From assembly GCA_902611465.1 (NCBI GenBank), contig CACLZS010000008.1, positions 1 to 51,296 of the forward strand: DNA of 51,296 nucleotides, given 5' to 3'. The translations under genes were made by a program, and so were the position numbers. The notes under the pieces were generated by a model, which did no database searches, had not been told where the DNA came from, and saw nothing but the letters and a program-made list of their open reading frames with translations. Origin of the DNA: an uncultured Pelagibacteraceae bacterium (lineage in GTDB: Bacteria; Pseudomonadota; Alphaproteobacteria; Pelagibacterales; Pelagibacteraceae). This document shows, one piece after another, positions 9,897 through 18,368 of the stretch; position 1 is the first letter of the stretch; every line of letters begins with the position of its first letter.

Positions 9897-10520
9897 ATGT
9901 CGAAAATTAAAAAAAAAAAAATTTCATTTATAGCAAGACTAAGAAACTATTTTATAACAGGAATTGTTGTTTTAGTACCTATTGGAATCACATTATATCT
10001 CACAACTTTTTTTATATCAATTTCATCGAACTTAATCCCACAAGGAATAAATCCAAATAGCTATCTACCATTTGCTATACCAGGTTTAGAAATATTACTT
10101 TCGGTAATTTTTATTACTCTTGTAGGTGGATTATCACTTTCATTTATTGGTAAAAAAATTTTACAATTATTTAATGATTTGTTAAAAAAAATACCAATTT
10201 TAAGAACCATATACTCAGCTATTGGACAAATGACAGAAACTTTTGCGCCAAAAAAAGGATCAAAAAAAAGTGTAGTTCTAATTCAATATCCAAGAAAGGG
10301 CACTTGGGCAGTTGGTTTTGCTACAAAAGAGAATAAGGGTGAAATATCAAAAAAAACTAGTACAGAATTAGTGAATGTTTTTGTTCCTACAACACCAAAT
10401 CCGACAAGTGGTTTCTTACTAATGTTTCCCAAAAGTGAAATTGTATATCTAGACATGACATTTGAGGAAGCTTCAAAGTTTATAGTTTCAGCTGGTACTT
10501 CAGATACTAAAACTAAATAG
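9897..10520 (+). CDS. DUF502 family inner-membrane protein
   Basis: The 207-residue protein has a basic N-terminus and two membrane segments (about residues 17-40 and 58-85), followed by a soluble domain with VQ/IQYPRKGTWAVGFATKE, VNVFVPTTPNPTSGFLLMFP and the tail VYLDMTFEEASKFIVSAG. These segments are characteristic of the DUF502 family. The biochemical function of the family is not established. The 3' end overlaps the end of the convergent recG by 8 bases. Confidence 0.88.
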   Translation: MSKIKKKKISFIARLRNYFITGIVVLVPIGITLYLTTFFISISSNLIPQGINPNSYLPFAIPGLEILLSVIFITLVGGLSLSFIGKKILQLFNDLLKKIPILRTIYSAIGQMTETFAPKKGSKKSVVLIQYPRKGTWAVGFATKENKGEISKKTSTELVNVFVPTTPNPTSGFLLMFPKSEIVYLDMTFEEASKFIVSAGTSDTKTK

Positions 10521-12555
10521 TCTCATTAATAACAGCAACTTTATCGTAAAGCCTTATAAGCTTGTTAAAACTGTTTGTTTTGATGTTATTTTTTTCAATT
10601 TTTTTGATTTCTTTTTCCGCTATATTAAAAAGATCTTCATGTTGAATAGGGTCTGCAAGGTTATATTTTTTTAAGCCACTTTGCTTAAATCCCAATATAT
10701 CTCCGTATCCTCTGATTTTTAAATCTTCCTCAGCGATTTTGAAACCATCATTACTATTTTTTAGAATTGTTATTCTCTTGCGAGCGTTTTCACTAAGCCC
10801 TGTTTTAAACATGAGTATACACGATGCTTCTTTATTGCCCCTGCCAACGCGTCCTCTTAATTGATGAAGTTGTGATAATCCATATTTATTCGAATTTTCA
10901 ATCACGATTACGTTTGCATTTGGAAAATCAATTCCAACTTCTATTACAGTCGTTGAAACCAATATATCTATCTTTCTATCATTAAACTTGTTTAAAACTT
11001 TATCTTTTTCTTCCTTAATCATTGATCCATGAACAATATCAACTTTATCTTTAAAAATTTTACTTAAATATTTATATTTTTCTGTAGCCGATTGATGGTC
11101 CATTTTTTTTGACTCTTTTATAAGAGGACAAACCCAAAAAACTTGATTTTTTTTTGCAATTTCACGTTTAATAAAACTAATAACTTCATTAATTTTTGTC
11201 TCATTTTTACTATATGTTTTTATCGGTAATCTATTTTTGGGTTTTGATTTAATTAAAGAAATGTCCATATCACCATAAATTGTCATCATCATTGTTCTTG
11301 GAATAGGGGTTGCTGACATCACAAGTACATCACAATCTTTGCCACCTTTATCTGATAGTTTTTTTCTTTGATTCACCCCAAATTTATGTTGCTCATCAAT
11401 TATTATTAAACCCAAATTAAAATAAGTAATTTTTTCTTGAAAAAGAGAATGAGTACCTATCAAAATATCAATTTTATTATTTAAGAGATCGTTTAAAATT
11501 TTTTTTCTTTTTTTATATTCTGTTTTCCCGGTTAATATTTCGGGATTACAATATTTATTAAAATTTTCTAATATAAATTTATAATGCTGAATAGCTAATA
11601 TTTCAGTTGGAGCCATTATTGCAACTTGATAACCTGCTTTTGTAGCATTTAATGCAGCAATTACTGAGACTATTGTTTTTCCTGATCCAACATCTCCTTG
11701 TAGCAATCTAAACATTTTTTGTTTTGACCCCATATCTTTATTTATGCTTTTTAATGAGGATATTTGATCAATTGTAAGTTTAAATCTCAAGCTATTAATT
11801 ATTTTACTTTGATGCTGATAATTAATAATTTTATTCTTTTTTTTTATTTTTTTAATTTTACTTCTTATATTTGAAGAAAGTAAAAAATTTGCAAAAATTT
11901 CATCAAAAACTAGTCTTTTAAAATATTTTGTACTTCGAATTTTTGTTATTTCTTCTTTATGAATTTTAATAACACATTCCTTCCACGTAATATGATTAAA
12001 TAAACTTGATATTGTTTGTGGTAACCACTCCTCTAATTCTGGCAAGTTTTGAAAAACATTATTTATTACTTGATTATACTTATTCAATGTTAAACCATCA
12101 GAAAGACTATATTTACTTTCATTATTTATAATATTTAAATTAGTTGAATTTTTTGTTGTTGGATTAACAAATTGAAATTTATTTCTAAAGCTATTTGCCT
12201 TCCCATGTATTATTATTTCTTCATTTAAGGGTAATAATTTTTTGATATAACCCTCATAACTATTAAAAAAAATACAATCCAATTTTACACCATTTTTTTC
12301 ACATATTACTTTATTAGGTAAATTTCTAATTCTTGGAAAAATATATTTAATAGGTGTAACTTTAATATTATAATTTTTTCCCACTTGTAAGTGATTAATC
12401 TCTGTGTCTTCAGCAGTTTCTATTTTTGATATAGGTAAATGCCACAGAAGGTCAAAAATTGTGAATATTTTTTTCTTTTTAAATGAATTTAATGTTTTTT
12501 TGCCCACACCTTTAATATTATCTATAGGTGACAATAAATATTCAAAATTACTCAT
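10513..12555 (-). CDS. recG: ATP-dependent DNA helicase RecG
   Basis: RecG remodels stalled replication forks and Holliday junctions. The protein has an N-terminal wedge/OB region and a superfamily 2 helicase core: Walker A GDVGSGKT, DEQH box with KFGVNQR, motif III MSATPIPRT, and motif VI QLRGRVGRG. I start it at the ATG at 12555 (MSNFEYLLSPIDNIKG, 680 residues). An upstream ATG at 12591 would add 12 residues not expected in the family and would overlap the divergent sdhE start at 12582. Expected length is about 680-700. Confidence 0.95.
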   Translation of the reverse strand: MSNFEYLLSPIDNIKGVGKKTLNSFKKKKIFTIFDLLWHLPISKIETAEDTEINHLQVGKNYNIKVTPIKYIFPRIRNLPNKVICEKNGVKLDCIFFNSYEGYIKKLLPLNEEIIIHGKANSFRNKFQFVNPTTKNSTNLNIINNESKYSLSDGLTLNKYNQVINNVFQNLPELEEWLPQTISSLFNHITWKECVIKIHKEEITKIRSTKYFKRLVFDEIFANFLLSSNIRSKIKKIKKKNKIINYQHQSKIINSLRFKLTIDQISSLKSINKDMGSKQKMFRLLQGDVGSGKTIVSVIAALNATKAGYQVAIMAPTEILAIQHYKFILENFNKYCNPEILTGKTEYKKRKKILNDLLNNKIDILIGTHSLFQEKITYFNLGLIIIDEQHKFGVNQRKKLSDKGGKDCDVLVMSATPIPRTMMMTIYGDMDISLIKSKPKNRLPIKTYSKNETKINEVISFIKREIAKKNQVFWVCPLIKESKKMDHQSATEKYKYLSKIFKDKVDIVHGSMIKEEKDKVLNKFNDRKIDILVSTTVIEVGIDFPNANVIVIENSNKYGLSQLHQLRGRVGRGNKEASCILMFKTGLSENARKRITILKNSNDGFKIAEEDLKIRGYGDILGFKQSGLKKYNLADPIQHEDLFNIAEKEIKKIEKNNIKTNSFNKLIRLYDKVAVINETI

Positions 12556-12581
12556 TAAATATATATATATGGGTATAAGTA

Positions 12582-12827
12582 ATGAATTCAAATAAACAAA
12601 ATTTAATTAATAAAATTATTTATAGATCTCAATATCGAGGTACAAAAGAAATGGACATATTTGTCAGTAGTTTTGTTAAATCCATTGTTGATTCATTATC
12701 AATAGATGATTTAAAAGATTTAGATACATTGGTTAACATGAATGACGAAGATATTTCAAAAATTTCAAAAAATGAAATGAGTTTTGAGAATAATAAATTA
12801 TCAAGATTGTTAATTGATTTTAAATGA
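12582..12827 (+). CDS. sdhE: Succinate dehydrogenase flavin assembly factor SdhE
   Basis: The 81-residue protein carries the SdhE signature: IYRSQYRGTKEMDIFVSSF at about residues 12-30, including the RGXXE motif that contacts the flavoprotein during covalent FAD attachment to SdhA. Length is typical (80-90). It is divergent from recG, with 26 bases between the two chosen starts. In alphaproteobacteria sdhE is commonly found next to recG, which supports the call. Only 1 base separates its stop from the encoded CCA end of tRNA-Ser on the other strand. Confidence 0.92.
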   Translation: MNSNKQNLINKIIYRSQYRGTKEMDIFVSSFVKSIVDSLSIDDLKDLDTLVNMNDEDISKISKNEMSFENNKLSRLLIDFK

Positions 12828-12828
12828 A

Positions 12829-12918
12829 TGGCGGAGAGACTGGGATTCGAACCCAGGAAAGAGTTGCCCCTTTGTCGGTTTTCAAGACCGATGCTTTCAA
12901 CCGCTCAGCCATCTCTCC
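12829..12918 (-). tRNA. tRNA-Ser (anticodon UGA)
   Basis: The 90-base class II tRNA reads on the minus strand: acceptor GGAGAGA/TCTCTCC, D arm TGGCTGAGCGG, anticodon stem TCGGT/ACCGA with loop CTTGAAA (anticodon TGA), long variable arm AAAGGGGCAACTCTTT, T arm GGGTTCGAATCCC, discriminator G, and an encoded CCA at 12831-12829. The long variable arm is diagnostic for serine. Confidence 0.97.
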
Positions 12919-13002
12919 GTGAGCAAGGTTTTATTATTATTAATATATATTTCAAGAATAAAATGACTTAAGTAGTTACTTTAACTATTCAAATAATAAA
13001 AA

Positions 13003-13884
13003 ATGAACAAAAAAAAATTTAATAAAGGAGTTTTGTTAACATCCTTTGGTTCATTTTGGTGGGGTTTTTTTGGAGTTATATACTTTAAATATATTTCTTT
13101 TGCAGGTCATCTAGAAGTATTAATTCATAGAAGTGTTTGGACAGCCTTTTTATTAATCATCACAACTTTTATATTTTCTAAATGGAGTATTTTCAAAAAT
13201 ATCCTTAAAGATAAAAAAAAATTAATTATACTCTTTACTTCTGGCTTCTTAATATTTATTAATTGGGGTGTTTGGATTTATGCAGTCAGTGTAGATAAAA
13301 TAATTGATGCTAGTTTTGGCTATTTTATAATGCCAATCATAAGCGTTTTCTTGGGTTATTTTTTTTTTAAAGAAACAATCACAACAAAAGGCAAAATTTC
13401 AATTTTTTTAGTGGTTATTTCAGTTAGCTATTTACTATTATTGGATTTTAGTTCGATTCCATGGGTAGGATTAATCGTAGCTTTGAGTTGGAGTTTTTAT
13501 AATCTGTTGAGAAAAAAAATTAATGTTGAGACCGATATAGGTCTTCTCATTGAAAGTTTGTATATACTTCCTTTTGCATTAGTTGCATTTTATTTTATAA
13601 GTATAAATAATTATAACGATTTCAGTTTATCAAATCCATCTTTAATGCCATTATTAATGTTAGCAGGACCAATGACTGTGATTCCCCTTTTCTTATATGT
13701 GAGGGGAGTAGAATTAGCAGGACTTGGACCAGCAGGAATGATTTTTTATATTACTCCTACTTTGCAATTTATACTTGGTTTTTTCATTTATAATGAGCAA
13801 TTTAATATAAATCAGTTAGTTAGTTTTATTTTAATATGGATTGCTGTATTTATATATTTGAAAGATATTTATGAAAAAAATTAA
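13003..13884 (+). CDS. rarD: RarD-type EamA transporter
   Basis: The 293-residue inner-membrane protein has about ten hydrophobic helices and two EamA repeats. The N-terminal repeat shows FGSFWWGFFGVIYFK and HRSVWTAFLL; the later WGVWIYAVSVDKIIDASFGY and FYITPTLQFILGF are typical of the RarD subgroup of drug/metabolite transporters. The substrate is unknown; the name comes from a chloramphenicol-sensitivity phenotype elsewhere. It overlaps the following mltB-like gene by 14 bases, so it may be the first gene of the peptidoglycan operon. Confidence 0.9.
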   Translation: MNKKKFNKGVLLTSFGSFWWGFFGVIYFKYISFAGHLEVLIHRSVWTAFLLIITTFIFSKWSIFKNILKDKKKLIILFTSGFLIFINWGVWIYAVSVDKIIDASFGYFIMPIISVFLGYFFFKETITTKGKISIFLVVISVSYLLLLDFSSIPWVGLIVALSWSFYNLLRKKINVETDIGLLIESLYILPFALVAFYFISINNYNDFSLSNPSLMPLLMLAGPMTVIPLFLYVRGVELAGLGPAGMIFYITPTLQFILGFFIYNEQFNINQLVSFILIWIAVFIYLKDIYEKN

Positions 13885-14869
13885 AACCTATGTTTTTTTT
13901 CTTTTTGTTATCATAAATTTTAATGCTCACGCTAATGACCTTGAATTTGAGAAATGGAAAGAGAAGTTTAAATTAATTGCTCTAGAAAGAGGCGTTAGTT
14001 TGAATACAATTGAAAATACTGTAGGTAAATCTTCTTTTTTAAAAAATGTTATTAAATATGATAGATACCAACCAGAATTTTATGAGGATACTAAAACATA
14101 CGTTTCTAAAAGAGCTAATATTAAAAAAGTTAATTCTGGAATAAAAATCTATAACACAAACAAAAAAGTAATTGATAAAATTACTAATGAATTTTCTGTA
14201 GATAGAGACTTACTTTTGTCCCTAATGGGAATTGAAACTAATTTTGGCAATTATCTAGGGAAAATGGATATAGTTTCATCCTTGGCAACACTAAGTTATG
14301 ATAAAAGAAGAAGCGAATTTTTTACATCTGAACTCATAACTCTTCTAATCTTGTTCGATAATGGAATTATAAAACCAAATAATTATTTAGGATCATGGGC
14401 AGGAGCATTTGGTAATTTTCAATTTATGCCATCTACTATTAAAAATTATGCAATTGATTATAATAGAGATGAAACCATTAATTTAAAGAGCATAGAGGAC
14501 TCATTTGCATCTGCAGCAAATTATTTAAGTAAAATAGGATGGGATAATAATACTCCATGTTTTTATAAAGTTGAACTTATTAATGAAACACCCCATAAAT
14601 ATTTAAATACATCAGCAAAACAAATTAAACATAAAAATAAAATATCTTATTTAAAAAAATATATTAAGAATAGTGAAATTCTTAAACAACTTGATGGTTT
14701 AGAGGCTGCACTTGTAACCCCTGATTATGATATTATTCCAGATGCAAAAAAACTAACTCCAGCATATGTAGTTTTTGATAATTACGAATTAATTTTAAAA
14801 TGGAATAGATCTTTAAGATTTGCATTAGCTGTTTGTACATTGAAAAGTAAGTTTGAAAATGCAATTTAA
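13871..14869 (+). CDS. Lytic murein transglycosylase, MltB family
   Basis: The enzyme cleaves the MurNAc-GlcNAc bond of peptidoglycan, forming 1,6-anhydro-MurNAc. The 332 residues start with a cleavable signal peptide (about 1-21, ending NAHAND) with no lipobox Cys, so the protein is periplasmic. The catalytic Glu is E122 in LMGIETNFGNYLGK, and the substrate groove motifs GSWAGAFGNFQFMPSTI and FASAANYLSKIGW are present. It leads a chain of overlapping cell-wall genes with the RlpA-like protein and the D,D-carboxypeptidase. Confidence 0.93.
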   Translation: MKKIKTYVFFLFVIINFNAHANDLEFEKWKEKFKLIALERGVSLNTIENTVGKSSFLKNVIKYDRYQPEFYEDTKTYVSKRANIKKVNSGIKIYNTNKKVIDKITNEFSVDRDLLLSLMGIETNFGNYLGKMDIVSSLATLSYDKRRSEFFTSELITLLILFDNGIIKPNNYLGSWAGAFGNFQFMPSTIKNYAIDYNRDETINLKSIEDSFASAANYLSKIGWDNNTPCFYKVELINETPHKYLNTSAKQIKHKNKISYLKKYIKNSEILKQLDGLEAALVTPDYDIIPDAKKLTPAYVVFDNYELILKWNRSLRFALAVCTLKSKFENAI

Positions 14870-15683
14870 ATATATTTTATATCTTATATTTTTATCTCTA
14901 TTTGCTTGTGAACATCATTCTTCAAATATTAATATTAAGAACAAACCAGAAGAGACAAAATCCATAGTTAAAAAAAAAGAAATTAAAGAAATACAAAAAA
15001 TTGAAAAAAAAAAATTAGTTAATATTGTTTATTCTAACAAAGGTTTTGCTTTAATATACAGTGATGATACAAATAATTCATTAGAATATAAATTAGATGA
15101 TACATCTATTAATATATTAAGTCCTAATTTACCTAATGGAACACCAGTTAGAATAACAAATATAATTAATGGAAAATCCTTATTAACTGTTGTCAAAAAC
15201 AAAACTGTTTTACCTATCTATTACAATTCAGTAATTACAAATAGAATTGTAAGTGAATTATTAATAAATCCAAACGAACCTTATGTGTACATTGAAACTA
15301 TCAATTCTAATAAATTATATGTTGCAAATGACGTAAAAACATTTGAGGAAGAAAAAGAAGTCGCCAATAAAGCTCCGGTTGAAGATATAATGGTTCAGAG
15401 TATAAGCCTTGAAACTGAAGAAAAAGTATCTAAGACTGAAAATTTTGTAACAAATTTTAATTACATTATTAAATTTGCAGATTTTTATTTTGAAGATTCT
15501 GCTATTATGTTAAAAAATAGGTTGTTTGAAGAGTATAAAATTGAAAATATTTTAATCAAAAAATTGTCACAAAATAATTTTAGAGTTTATAAAGGACCTT
15601 ATAAAGATTTTGAAAAATTAAAGAAAGGATTTCATAATATCGAAAATCTCAGCTTTGATAGTATTGAAATAATTAAATTATGA
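14853..15683 (+). CDS. RlpA-like lipoprotein with degenerate barrel and SPOR domain
   Basis: The 276-residue protein has a signal peptide with lipobox FACEH (Cys about residue 19), a Lys-rich linker, a region resembling the RlpA double-psi barrel (about 60-150, with LPNGTPVRITNIINGKSLL), and a C-terminal SPOR-like domain (about 200-275) that should bind denuded glycan at the division septum. The WYG...F.G..TANGE segment and the ND-R-GP segment that hold RlpA's catalytic residues are not recognisable, so enzymatic activity looks lost. A second ATG 6 bases in is an equally good start. It lies between mltB and dacA genes and overlaps both. Confidence 0.7.
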   Translation: MKMQFKYILYLIFLSLFACEHHSSNINIKNKPEETKSIVKKKEIKEIQKIEKKKLVNIVYSNKGFALIYSDDTNNSLEYKLDDTSINILSPNLPNGTPVRITNIINGKSLLTVVKNKTVLPIYYNSVITNRIVSELLINPNEPYVYIETINSNKLYVANDVKTFEEEKEVANKAPVEDIMVQSISLETEEKVSKTENFVTNFNYIIKFADFYFEDSAIMLKNRLFEEYKIENILIKKLSQNNFRVYKGPYKDFEKLKKGFHNIENLSFDSIEIIKL

Positions 15684-16834
15684 GAATTAAAAATTTATTG
15701 TTAATTTTAATACTTTTTGTATTCCTGATAAAGCCAGTTTTTGCTAACTTTGATGTAAATGCAAGAACTGCTATTGTTCAAGATTATTTGTCAGGCAAGA
15801 TATTGTTTGAAAAAGATTCCGATAGACAAATATTTCCAGCTTCAATGACAAAAATTATGACTACAATCATAGCTTTTGATTTACTTAAAAGCGGTGAATT
15901 GTCTTTAGACGATAAATTTTTAGTGTCCGAAAATGCATGGAGATTGTCTCAAGCAGGTTATTCTTCAATGTTTATTATGGTTGGAGATGAAATAAGCGTT
16001 GAAAATTTATTAAGAGGTATCATTGTTTCATCAGGCAATGATGCTTGTATTGCACTTGCTGAAGGTATTGCTGGAACAGAAGAAGAGTTTGCAATTATGA
16101 TGACTGAAAAAGCAAGAGAAATTGGTATGGAAAATACTAACTTTTCTAATTCTTCTGGAATAAATTCTCCAGACAATTTATCAACTGTTAGAGATATATT
16201 AATCATGTCCAATTATTTAATAAAAAATTATCCTAAATATTATGAATATTACAAAGAAACTGAATTTACATGGAATAGAACTGGCGGAGATCCTATTAAA
16301 CAAGGTAATCGTAATCCTCTGCTTTATAAAAATATTGGAGTTGATGGAATAAAGACAGGGTATCTTGCGTATGAAAAATATTCACTTGCTTCAACCATAA
16401 AAAGAAATGAAAGAAGAATAATTGCAGTTGGAAGTGGTTTTGTGTCAAAAAATTCAAGATCAAAAGAGTCGCTTAAACTGCTAACATATGGATTAACTAA
16501 CTTCGACACAATTAAAATTGCTAAGAAAGATGAAATATTTGATGAGTTAGAGGTTTGGCAAGGGACTCAAAAAACAGTTAAATCCTATATAAGTGAAGAC
16601 GTTTATAAAACAATTCCAAAAGCAAAAAAAAAATACCTAAAAGTTTCAATTGATTATCAAGGGCCGTTAAAAGCTCCAATATTAAAAAATGACATAATTG
16701 GTAAAGTTAAAATTACCTATAAAGATGAACAAATAGGAGAATATGATTTATTAGCTTTTGAAAATGTAAAAAGACAAAATATATTTTCTAGATTTATTTC
16801 CTCAATAAATTTCCTAATCTGGGGCGATGTCTAA
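15680..16834 (+). CDS. Serine-type D-Ala-D-Ala carboxypeptidase (PBP5/6 family)
   Basis: The enzyme removes the terminal D-Ala from peptidoglycan pentapeptides in the periplasm. The 384 residues contain a signal peptide (about 1-22), the three penicillin-binding motifs S55-M-T-K58, S118-G-N120 and K224-T-G226, and a C-terminal beta domain (about 275-360) followed by an amphipathic anchor ending FISSINFLIWGDV. Length and motif spacing match DacA/DacC. It overlaps the RlpA-like gene by 4 bases and tmk by 8 bases. Confidence 0.95.
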   Translation: MRIKNLLLILILFVFLIKPVFANFDVNARTAIVQDYLSGKILFEKDSDRQIFPASMTKIMTTIIAFDLLKSGELSLDDKFLVSENAWRLSQAGYSSMFIMVGDEISVENLLRGIIVSSGNDACIALAEGIAGTEEEFAIMMTEKAREIGMENTNFSNSSGINSPDNLSTVRDILIMSNYLIKNYPKYYEYYKETEFTWNRTGGDPIKQGNRNPLLYKNIGVDGIKTGYLAYEKYSLASTIKRNERRIIAVGSGFVSKNSRSKESLKLLTYGLTNFDTIKIAKKDEIFDELEVWQGTQKTVKSYISEDVYKTIPKAKKKYLKVSIDYQGPLKAPILKNDIIGKVKITYKDEQIGEYDLLAFENVKRQNIFSRFISSINFLIWGDV

Positions 16835-17447
16835 AAACCCTATAATAGTCTTCGAAGGTGTAGAGACCTCTGGAAAATCCACCAATCTAAAAAAAGCAAT
16901 AAAATATTTTAAAAAAAACAAAATTATATACACTAGTTTTAGAGAACCTGGTGGCACTAATCTTTCTGAGAAATTAAGACAATTAATGTTGAATAAAAAA
17001 TCAAAATTAAATAATAAAACTGATTTATTTTTGCTTATGGCATCTAGATCAGAAAATGTTGATAAAATTTTAAAAGAGAATTATAAAAAAAAAGTTATAT
17101 TGATTGATAGGTTTGTGGACTCGACATTAGCTTATCAACATTATGGTATGGGATTAAATAAAAATTTAATTTTAAGAATGAACAAATTTTTATTAGGTAA
17201 CTTTAAACCAAGTTTTACCTTCTTAAGTGTTGTAAATAAAAAAAATATGCAAAAAAGGCTTAAATTGAGAAAAAATAAAAATAAATACGATAATTTTAAT
17301 TATAATTTTTATAACAAAGTTCAAAATGGATTTTTAAAAATTGCGCTTAAAAATAGGTCTAAATATTTAATATTAGATAGCAACAAGGATAGTTTAAAAA
17401 TTATTGAAAATAAATTAATTAACAAAATAAATAAAATTTTAAAATAA
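16827..17447 (+). CDS. tmk: Thymidylate kinase
   Basis: Tmk phosphorylates dTMP to dTDP. The 206-residue protein has the P-loop EGVETSGKSTN at about residues 10-20, the DR(F/Y)xDS motif as DRFVDSTLAYQ near 94-104, and FREPGGT near 39-45. The P-loop carries T-S rather than the more usual D-G-A-G order, but the GKST core is intact. It is followed without a gap by holB, an association conserved across many bacteria. Confidence 0.93.
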   Translation: MSKNPIIVFEGVETSGKSTNLKKAIKYFKKNKIIYTSFREPGGTNLSEKLRQLMLNKKSKLNNKTDLFLLMASRSENVDKILKENYKKKVILIDRFVDSTLAYQHYGMGLNKNLILRMNKFLLGNFKPSFTFLSVVNKKNMQKRLKLRKNKNKYDNFNYNFYNKVQNGFLKIALKNRSKYLILDSNKDSLKIIENKLINKINKILK

Positions 17448-18368
17448 ATGATTGAATCAAGCAAACTTTTTGGTCATAAAACTTTGTTTAGTAATTTAAT
17501 TTATTTAGACCAAATAGAAAAATTACCAAATAAGATTTTATTAAATGGCTCTAAAGGTATAGGTAAAAAAATTTTAGTAAATCATCTTTTAAATTATCTT
17601 TATTCTAAAAATAATGAACAATTTTATGATCTAAAGAATAATGAATATAAAATAAATAATAACTTATCTTTACTTATTTCCAATAATTCTCATCCTAATA
17701 TTTTCAAAGTTCAGAAAAAAAAAGATAAAAAAATAATTGATATTGATCAAATTAGAGAGATGATTCAGTTTACCAATCAAACTTCTTTTAATAACGAAAG
17801 GAAATTTATAATAATTGAGTACATAAACTTATTGAGTATTAATTCTGCAAATGCTCTATTAAAATCTATCGAAGAACCTAATGACAAAATACATTATATT
17901 TTAATAAATAATTCTCAATTTAGAGTTTTAGACACAATTAAATCAAGATGTTTAGAATTTAAATTAAGTTTAATGAATTCAGAAGCAATTGAGATTGTGA
18001 ATCATTATTTTAATAGTGATAAGTATAATGATATAAACTTAGACTTTATAAACAATTATAATTCTCCATCATTTTTAATATCATTGGTAAATTTTCTAGA
18101 AACTAATGATTTATCTTTAAAAGAGTGTAATATTGAAGATTTATTGGCCTATATTATTAAAAATAAACTATATAATTCGGATGAATTTATTAAAGAATAT
18201 TTGAATTTATTTATTGAACTTTTTTTCTACAAAAATATAAATAAATCCAAGAATATTTCATTCAAAATTAAAAAGTATTTTTATCTTAAACTTTCTTTTG
18301 TTAAAAAATATAATTTAGATTTTGAATCATTTTTTCTGGAATTTAATGATAAATTATTAAGTGAATAA
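17448..18368 (+). CDS. holB: DNA polymerase III subunit delta prime
   Basis: The clamp-loader subunit delta' helps open and load the sliding clamp. The 306-residue protein has an AAA+ fold with a degenerate P-loop GSKGIGKKILV (about 34-44), the sensor-like region NSANALLKSIEEPND (about 142-156), and RVLDTIKSRCLEFKL, typical of delta'. The four-Cys zinc module of E. coli delta' is absent. Sequence is very Asn/Ile/Lys rich and divergent; position between tmk and metG strengthens the call. Confidence 0.9.
   Translation: MIESSKLFGHKTLFSNLIYLDQIEKLPNKILLNGSKGIGKKILVNHLLNYLYSKNNEQFYDLKNNEYKINNNLSLLISNNSHPNIFKVQKKKDKKIIDIDQIREMIQFTNQTSFNNERKFIIIEYINLLSINSANALLKSIEEPNDKIHYILINNSQFRVLDTIKSRCLEFKLSLMNSEAIEIVNHYFNSDKYNDINLDFINNYNSPSFLISLVNFLETNDLSLKECNIEDLLAYIIKNKLYNSDEFIKEYLNLFIELFFYKNINKSKNISFKIKKYFYLKLSFVKKYNLDFESFFLEFNDKLLSE

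Noticed and set aside
12556-12591. Twelve-residue N-terminal extension of RecG
   Set aside because: It would overlap the start of divergent sdhE and is not expected from the family; the ATG at 12555 fits better.
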